The notes under the pieces: generated by a model
What the model saw: the letters and a program-made list of their open reading frames with translations, nothing else
Told to the model about the DNA's origin: nothing
The model's database searches: none
Source of the DNA: Piscirickettsiaceae bacterium
GTDB taxonomy: Bacteria; Pseudomonadota; Gammaproteobacteria; Nitrosococcales; Methylophagaceae
Direction of reading: 5' to 3'
Assembly (NCBI GenBank): GCA_018646825.1
Contig: JABGUA010000208.1
Location: 1 to 10,134 of the forward strand
DNA length: 10,134 nt
Shown: piece after piece, positions 5,472 to 10,134 of the stretch
Numbering within the stretch: the first letter of the stretch is position 1
Layout of the letters: each line of letters starts with the position of its first letter
Position numbers and translations under genes: made by a program

Positions 5472-8129
5472 ATGACTGATTTTGTTGACAACGATCCACA
5501 AGAAACTCAAGACTGGTTGGACTCATTAGAGTCCATGATTGAAGTAGAAGGTGGAGACAAAGCGCATTATATTTTAGAAAAACTGATTGATTCGGCGCGG
5601 CGTTCAGGCGTCAATTTACCTTATAGTGCAACAACAGCCTATGTGAATTCGATTCCAGTCGATCAGCAACAACGTATTGCTGGAGATCAAAATTTAGAGC
5701 ATAAAATTCGTTCATACATACGCTGGAATGCGATGGTCATGGTCACGAAAGCGAACTTAAAGCCCGGTGCCGTTGGTGGCCATATTGCCAGCTTTTCATC
5801 GGCTGCAACTCTATACGATGTTGGCTTTAATCACTTTTTCAAAGGTGATAATTATGGCAATGGTGCTGATTTGGTCTTTTTCCAAGGCCATTCCTCTCCA
5901 GGTATCTATGCGCGTTCTTTCTTAGAAGGACGTTTGTCTGAACAACAATTATTGAATTTCCGTTTTGAAGCTGATGGCGAAGGTCTATCTTCATACCCAC
6001 ATCCATGGTTAATGCCAGATTACTGGCAGTTTCCAACGGTATCGATGGGCTTAGGACCTTTATTAGCGATATACCAAGCGCGGTTTATGAAATACATGGA
6101 TCATCGAGAAATCAAACCAACTGAAGGCCGTAATGTTTGGGCTTATTTGGGCGATGGTGAAATGGATGAGCCAGAATCATTAGGTGCGATTAGCTTAGCG
6201 GGCAGGGAAAAGCTCGACAATTTAACCTTTGTTGTAAACTGTAACTTGCAGCGCTTAGATGGCCCTGTTCGAGGCAATGGAAAAATTATTCAAGAACTAG
6301 AAGGCATTTTCCGTGGTGCGGGTTGGAATGTTATCAAAGTCATTTGGGGTTCAGAATGGGATAGTTTATTAGCTAAAGACAAAACTGGCTTATTACTAAA
6401 ACGAATGGAAGAAGTCGTTGATGGCGAATACCAAAACTACAAATCAAAAGATGGCGCTTATGTTCGCGAGCATTTTTTTGGTAAGTATCCTGAATTATTA
6501 GAATTAGTGTCTGATATGACGGATCAAGACATTTGGGGGTTAAGCCGAGGTGGCCATGATCCAAGAAAAATCTATGCTGCATACAAAACGGCATCAGATC
6601 ACAAAGGTCAACCCACGCTTATCTTGGCGAAAACAGTCAAAGGCTATGGCATGGGCGAAGCTGGCGAAGGTCAAAATACGACTCACTCGCAAAAGAGCAT
6701 GACAGTCGAACACATGAAGCGTTTTCGTGACCGTTTCAAGATTCCAGTCACCAATGAGCAAATTGAAAAAGATGTGCCGTTCATTACATTAGACGATGAC
6801 AGCCCTGAGAAACAATATTTATTGGGTCGTCGTGAAGAGTTAGGTGGTTTCTTACCAAAACGAAACCATGATGCACCCGCATTGAAAGTGCCAGAGTTAA
6901 AGATTTTTGATGCAGTATTGAAATCAAGCGGCGATCGTGAGATTTCAACGACGATGGCTTTCGTCCGGATTCTTACAGCGCTGATTCGTGACAAAGAAAT
7001 CGGTAAAAACATTGTGCCAATCGTCCCTGATGAGGCACGTACCTTTGGTATGGAAGGCTTATTCCGTTCAGTTGGTATTTATTCATCATCAGGTCAAATG
7101 TATGAACCAGAAGATTCTGGCAAAGTCATGTGGTATCGCGAAGATACCAAAGGCCAAATTTTACAAGAAGGGATTAACGAAGCGGGTGCGATGGCCGAAT
7201 GGATCTCTGCTTCGACAGCCTATTCAAACTACAACGTGAACATGGTGCCGTTCTATATTTACTACTCCATGTTTGGTTTCCAACGCATTGGTGATTTGGC
7301 ATGGTTAGCAGGTGACATTCAGGCTAAAGGTTTCCTACTCGGTGCAACAGCTGGCCGTACGTCATTAAATGGCGAAGGTTTACAGCATCAAGATGGCCAT
7401 AGCCTGATTCAAGCTGGGACTATTCCAAACTGCATTAGTTATGACCCAACCTATGCGTATGAAATGGCTGTTATTGTCCATGATGGTATGCGGCGGATGT
7501 ACGGAGAACAAGAGAGTGTTTTCTATTACATTACAGCGATGAATGAAAACTACACGCACCCTGCAATGCCAGAAGGATCAGAACAAGGCATATTGAAAGG
7601 GATGTACAAGCTCAAAACGGGTGGCAAGCATAAGCTAAAAGCACAGTTACTTGGTAGTGGTACGATTCTGCGTGAAGTAGAAGCAGCAGCTGAGATGTTA
7701 GAAAAAGAGTGGAAAGTATCAGCGACAGTTTGGAGTGCGACGAGCATGAATGAGCTTGCCAGAGATGGTATGGCGGTAGATCGTGACAACCGACTTCATC
7801 CAGAGCAAGACAATAAGCGCTGCTATGTGCAAGAATGTCTAGACGATGAGCAAGGTGTCGTTATCGCATCAACAGACTATATGCGCTTGTACGCTGAGCA
7901 AATTCGCCCATGGGTGAAAGCGCCATACACCGTACTAGGAACGGATGGTTTTGGCCGTTCTGATACCCGTGAAAGATTGAGAAGTTTCTTTGAAGTTGAT
8001 CGTTATCATGTTGTGGTTGCAACATTAAGTACTTTGGCAGAAGAAGGTCAAATTGCAATGAATGTTGTCGAAAAAGCAATTAAGCAATATAAGATTAATG
8101 TTGATGCAATCGCACCAGTTAAGGGATAA
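5472..8129 (+). CDS. aceE: Pyruvate dehydrogenase E1 component, homodimeric type
   Basis: AceE decarboxylates pyruvate with thiamine diphosphate and transfers the acetyl group to the lipoyl arms of AceF, feeding acetyl-CoA into the TCA cycle. The 885-residue product matches the single-chain gammaproteobacterial E1 (E. coli AceE, 887 residues) end to end. The thiamine diphosphate/Mg motif GDGEMDEPE begins at residue 227 and is completed by NCNLQ (256-260). The active-site loop GEGQNTTHSQKSM contains His405, equivalent to E. coli His407. Other hallmarks are IPIVPDEARTFGMEGLFR, LNGEGLQHQDGHS and VLGTDGFGRSDTR. The ATG at 5472 is chosen: it has GAAGG 5 bases upstream, and MTDFVDNDPQETQDWLDSLE aligns with known N-termini. 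A TTG at 5460 in the same frame would add four residues but lacks a ribosome-binding site. aceF begins 2 bases after the stop. Confidence 0.98.
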   Translation: MTDFVDNDPQETQDWLDSLESMIEVEGGDKAHYILEKLIDSARRSGVNLPYSATTAYVNSIPVDQQQRIAGDQNLEHKIRSYIRWNAMVMVTKANLKPGAVGGHIASFSSAATLYDVGFNHFFKGDNYGNGADLVFFQGHSSPGIYARSFLEGRLSEQQLLNFRFEADGEGLSSYPHPWLMPDYWQFPTVSMGLGPLLAIYQARFMKYMDHREIKPTEGRNVWAYLGDGEMDEPESLGAISLAGREKLDNLTFVVNCNLQRLDGPVRGNGKIIQELEGIFRGAGWNVIKVIWGSEWDSLLAKDKTGLLLKRMEEVVDGEYQNYKSKDGAYVREHFFGKYPELLELVSDMTDQDIWGLSRGGHDPRKIYAAYKTASDHKGQPTLILAKTVKGYGMGEAGEGQNTTHSQKSMTVEHMKRFRDRFKIPVTNEQIEKDVPFITLDDDSPEKQYLLGRREELGGFLPKRNHDAPALKVPELKIFDAVLKSSGDREISTTMAFVRILTALIRDKEIGKNIVPIVPDEARTFGMEGLFRSVGIYSSSGQMYEPEDSGKVMWYREDTKGQILQEGINEAGAMAEWISASTAYSNYNVNMVPFYIYYSMFGFQRIGDLAWLAGDIQAKGFLLGATAGRTSLNGEGLQHQDGHSLIQAGTIPNCISYDPTYAYEMAVIVHDGMRRMYGEQESVFYYITAMNENYTHPAMPEGSEQGILKGMYKLKTGGKHKLKAQLLGSGTILREVEAAAEMLEKEWKVSATVWSATSMNELARDGMAVDRDNRLHPEQDNKRCYVQECLDDEQGVVIASTDYMRLYAEQIRPWVKAPYTVLGTDGFGRSDTRERLRSFFEVDRYHVVVATLSTLAEEGQIAMNVVEKAIKQYKINVDAIAPVKG

Positions 8130-8131
8130 AA

Positions 8132-9763
8132 ATGGCAGAGTTAATTGAAATAAGAGTACCTGATGTTGGTGACTTTGATGAAGTGGAAATCATTGAAGTA
8201 TTGGTGGCTGTAGGCGACAGCATTGATGTTAACCAAGATATTATCACCTTAGAATCAGATAAAGCAGCGATGGAAATTCCATCACCAACCGCCGGTGTGA
8301 TTAAAGAATTAAAAGTGGCAGTAGGTGATAAAGTAAAGCAAGGTGATCTGATTGCGATAGCAGAAGTCAGCTCAGCGAGTGCGTCAGAAGCACCAGTAGT
8401 AGAGCCAGAAAAAGCTGCACCTCCGGTTGAAACCAGCCCTGCGAAACCAACAGAACCTGCGGTATCAGCAGGTGGTTTAGTCGAAATAAAAGTACCCGAT
8501 ATCGGTGATTTTGATGAAGTGGAAATTATCGAAGTATTGGTGGCAGTAGGCGATAGTGTTGATGAAAATCAAGACATTATTACCCTAGAATCAGATAAAG
8601 CAGCGATGGAAATTCCATCCCCTGTTGCTGGTGTCATTAAAGAATTAAAAGTAGCCGTTGGCGAGAAAGTAAAACAAGGCGATGTTATTGCAATAGCAGA
8701 GGGAGCCAATTCGGCACTTGCTGCTGAAACACCCACAGCTGAAGTCAGCTCAGGTAAAGCAACTGCAGCAGCCATTGTTGCACAAGCGCTCAATAAGCAA
8801 ACACAACCCGCGGAACCTGAACCCGAGTTAGCCCCCTTCGCCCCAGACAGTAAGTCAGCGATTAAACAAGCCCATGCTTCACCATCAGTGCGTCAATTTG
8901 CACGTAAATTGGGTGTCGTATTGAGTCAGGTGAGTGGTACAGGCACTAAAGGTCGTATTACTAAAGAAGATGTACAAAGCTTTGTTAAGCAAAAAATTAA
9001 TGCACCCGCAGTAGCAACTGGGGGCTCAGCTATTCCATCTGTTCCTGTCGTCAACTTTGAAAAATTTGGTGAAATTGAAAAAGTCGAATTAGGCCGAATT
9101 AAAAAGATTTCTGGCAAACACTTACATGCCTGTTGGTTAAATATTCCGCATGTCACTCAGTTTGATGAAGCAGATATCACAGAATTAGAACAATTTAGAA
9201 AAGAGAATAAAGAAGCAGCGGCAAAACAAGGTGTGAATTTAACGCCATTGGTTTTTATTATGAAAGCGGTTGTTGCGAGCTTGAAATTGTACCCTGAACT
9301 CAATTCCTCATTAAGTGAAGATAAAGAGTACTTGATCATGAAAGATTATTACAACATTGGCATCGCAGTTGATACGCCAAATGGTTTAATGGTCCCAGTT
9401 GTCAAAGACGTTGATAAAAAAGGTTTCTTAGAGTTGGCAGGAGAGTTAGGAGAAATAAGCTCACGTGCACGTGACGGTGCTTTGACTGCCAAAGATCTAC
9501 AAGGTGGCACATTCTCAATTTCAAGTTTGGGTGGTATTGGTGGCAGTTTCTTCACTCCTATTGTAAACGCGCCAGAAGTCGCTATTTTAGGCGTTGGTCG
9601 TCATAAAATGCAGCCAGTGTGGAATGGTAAAGAATTTGAGCCAAAACTCATGCTACCACTATCAGTATCATATGATCATCGCGTAGTAGATGGTGCTTTA
9701 GGAGCACGTTTCACTACACATCTAAACCATATGTTATCTGATATTAGAAAGGTTCTATTATGA
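8132..9763 (+). CDS. aceF: Dihydrolipoamide acetyltransferase, E2 of pyruvate dehydrogenase, two lipoyl domains
   Basis: AceF is the core of the pyruvate dehydrogenase complex: it carries acetyl groups on lipoyl lysines and transfers them to CoA. The 543-residue product has two lipoyl domains (about 3-78 and 115-190), each with the lipoylation motif ESDKAAME (Lys44 and Lys156). Ala/Pro/Glu-rich hinges follow each. A peripheral subunit-binding domain lies at about 248-285 (SPSVRQFARKLGV to GRITKEDV), and the catalytic domain at about 310-543. The active-site motif SYDHRVVDGA carries His516 and Asp520. E. coli AceF has three lipoyl domains; two is common elsewhere. AGGG lies 6 bases before the ATG, within the end of aceE. 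Its stop overlaps the next start (ATGA), so all three genes are one operon. Confidence 0.98.
   Translation: MAELIEIRVPDVGDFDEVEIIEVLVAVGDSIDVNQDIITLESDKAAMEIPSPTAGVIKELKVAVGDKVKQGDLIAIAEVSSASASEAPVVEPEKAAPPVETSPAKPTEPAVSAGGLVEIKVPDIGDFDEVEIIEVLVAVGDSVDENQDIITLESDKAAMEIPSPVAGVIKELKVAVGEKVKQGDVIAIAEGANSALAAETPTAEVSSGKATAAAIVAQALNKQTQPAEPEPELAPFAPDSKSAIKQAHASPSVRQFARKLGVVLSQVSGTGTKGRITKEDVQSFVKQKINAPAVATGGSAIPSVPVVNFEKFGEIEKVELGRIKKISGKHLHACWLNIPHVTQFDEADITELEQFRKENKEAAAKQGVNLTPLVFIMKAVVASLKLYPELNSSLSEDKEYLIMKDYYNIGIAVDTPNGLMVPVVKDVDKKGFLELAGELGEISSRARDGALTAKDLQGGTFSISSLGGIGGSFFTPIVNAPEVAILGVGRHKMQPVWNGKEFEPKLMLPLSVSYDHRVVDGALGARFTTHLNHMLSDIRKVLL
8138..8701 (+). repeat. Duplicated lipoyl-domain coding segments in aceF, 336 bases apart
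   Basis: The segments 8138-8365 and 8474-8701 encode nearly identical lipoyl domains. Nucleotide identity is also high, including a 34-base identical stretch around the lipoyl-lysine codon (starting near 8250 and 8586). A third, more diverged copy opens the next gene, with its lysine codon at 9886-9888. Recent duplication or gene conversion would explain the similarity. Confidence 0.9.
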
Positions 9764-10134
9764 GTTTGATAGAAATAAAATTGCCTGATATTGGTGATTT
9801 TGATGCGGTAGAAGTCATCGAGGTATTAGTGTCTATCGGCGATCAAGTCGAAGAAAATCAAGATATTATGACACTAGAATCAGATAAGGCGGCAATGGAA
9901 ATTCCCAGTACGCATTCGGGTACTGTGACTGGGCTAAATGTTTCTGTCGGGGATAAAGTAGCACAAGGCGACATCATATTAACGTTAGAAGTATCAGAAG
10001 GTACAGCGTCTGTAGCAGAACCTGCTGTAGCATCTGAGCCAACAAAAGCAGCACCCGCAGCAGCCGTTGCCAGTACAGCCATCAGTACAAACAAAGGTGA
10101 TGCCGATCTCCATGCTCAAACCGTGGTCCTGGGC
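9760..10134 (+). CDS. lpdA: Dihydrolipoyl dehydrogenase, E3, with N-terminal lipoyl domain (3' truncated)
   Basis: This is the beginning (125 codons) of an open frame that runs off the window. The first 78 or so residues are a lipoyl domain with ESDKAAME (Lys43). An Ala/Pro/Thr-rich linker follows, then DADLHAQTVVLG, which is how the FAD-binding Rossmann fold of lipoyl-bearing E3 enzymes begins; the GxGxxG would lie just past the window edge. E3 reoxidises the dihydrolipoyl arms of AceF using FAD and NAD+. The same fused form is known from Neisseria (p64k) and some other proteobacteria. The ATG at 9760 overlaps the aceF stop (ATGA), showing tight translational coupling. A second E2-like gene is less likely because of position and the linker ending. 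Confidence is lower than for aceE/aceF because the catalytic part is missing. Confidence 0.9.
   Translation, partial: MSLIEIKLPDIGDFDAVEVIEVLVSIGDQVEENQDIMTLESDKAAMEIPSTHSGTVTGLNVSVGDKVAQGDIILTLEVSEGTASVAEPAVASEPTKAAPAAAVASTAISTNKGDADLHAQTVVLG

Overview
This AT-leaning window looks like it comes from a gammaproteobacterium. The pyruvate dehydrogenase is the homodimeric AceE type, its E3 subunit carries an N-terminal lipoyl domain, and MsrPQ, DUF1244 and HvfA/HvfX-type genes are present. Genus cannot be fixed from the sequence alone; a marine or sulfur/methylotroph-type lineage is only a guess. All genes read as intact apart from the two cut by the window edges, and coding density is high, with no gene-free stretch over 300 bases.

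Layout. (1) 2-1684, plus strand: the 3' part of a fused, two-domain peptide/nickel-type ABC transporter ATPase, then a small DUF1244 protein. (2) 1693-2559, minus strand: an ECF sigma factor and a compact zinc-finger anti-sigma factor with abutting stop and start codons. (3) 2560-2662: a divergent control region with an ECF-like promoter candidate. (4) 2663-3007, plus strand: an exported Cys-rich peptide built of EGKCG/EAKCG repeats, the hallmark of HvfA-type copper-binding RiPP precursors related to bufferins. A strong intrinsic terminator follows it. (5) 3138-5305: a DoxX/HvfX-type membrane protein, then msrP and msrQ, the periplasmic methionine sulfoxide repair pair, closely spaced like an operon. 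(6) 5472 to the window end: aceE, aceF and the beginning of a lipoyl-bearing lpdA, the pyruvate dehydrogenase complex, preceded by an extended -10 promoter and two palindromes.

The most interesting part is regions 2-5. The sigma/anti-sigma pair probably senses an envelope stress (metal, thiol or oxidant) and switches on a repetitive, Cys-rich, secreted peptide. The same locus holds a DoxX-family partner and the MsrPQ system that repairs oxidised periplasmic proteins. The expected modifying enzyme, an MNIO/DUF692 protein (HvfB/BufB), and its partner DUF2063 protein (HvfC/BufC) are not in the window. DoxX is instead joined directly to msrPQ. Either the peptide is matured by enzymes encoded elsewhere, or it works unmodified. 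This arrangement, an orphan EGKCG precursor with an ECF switch and MsrPQ, is the best candidate here for an under-described system.
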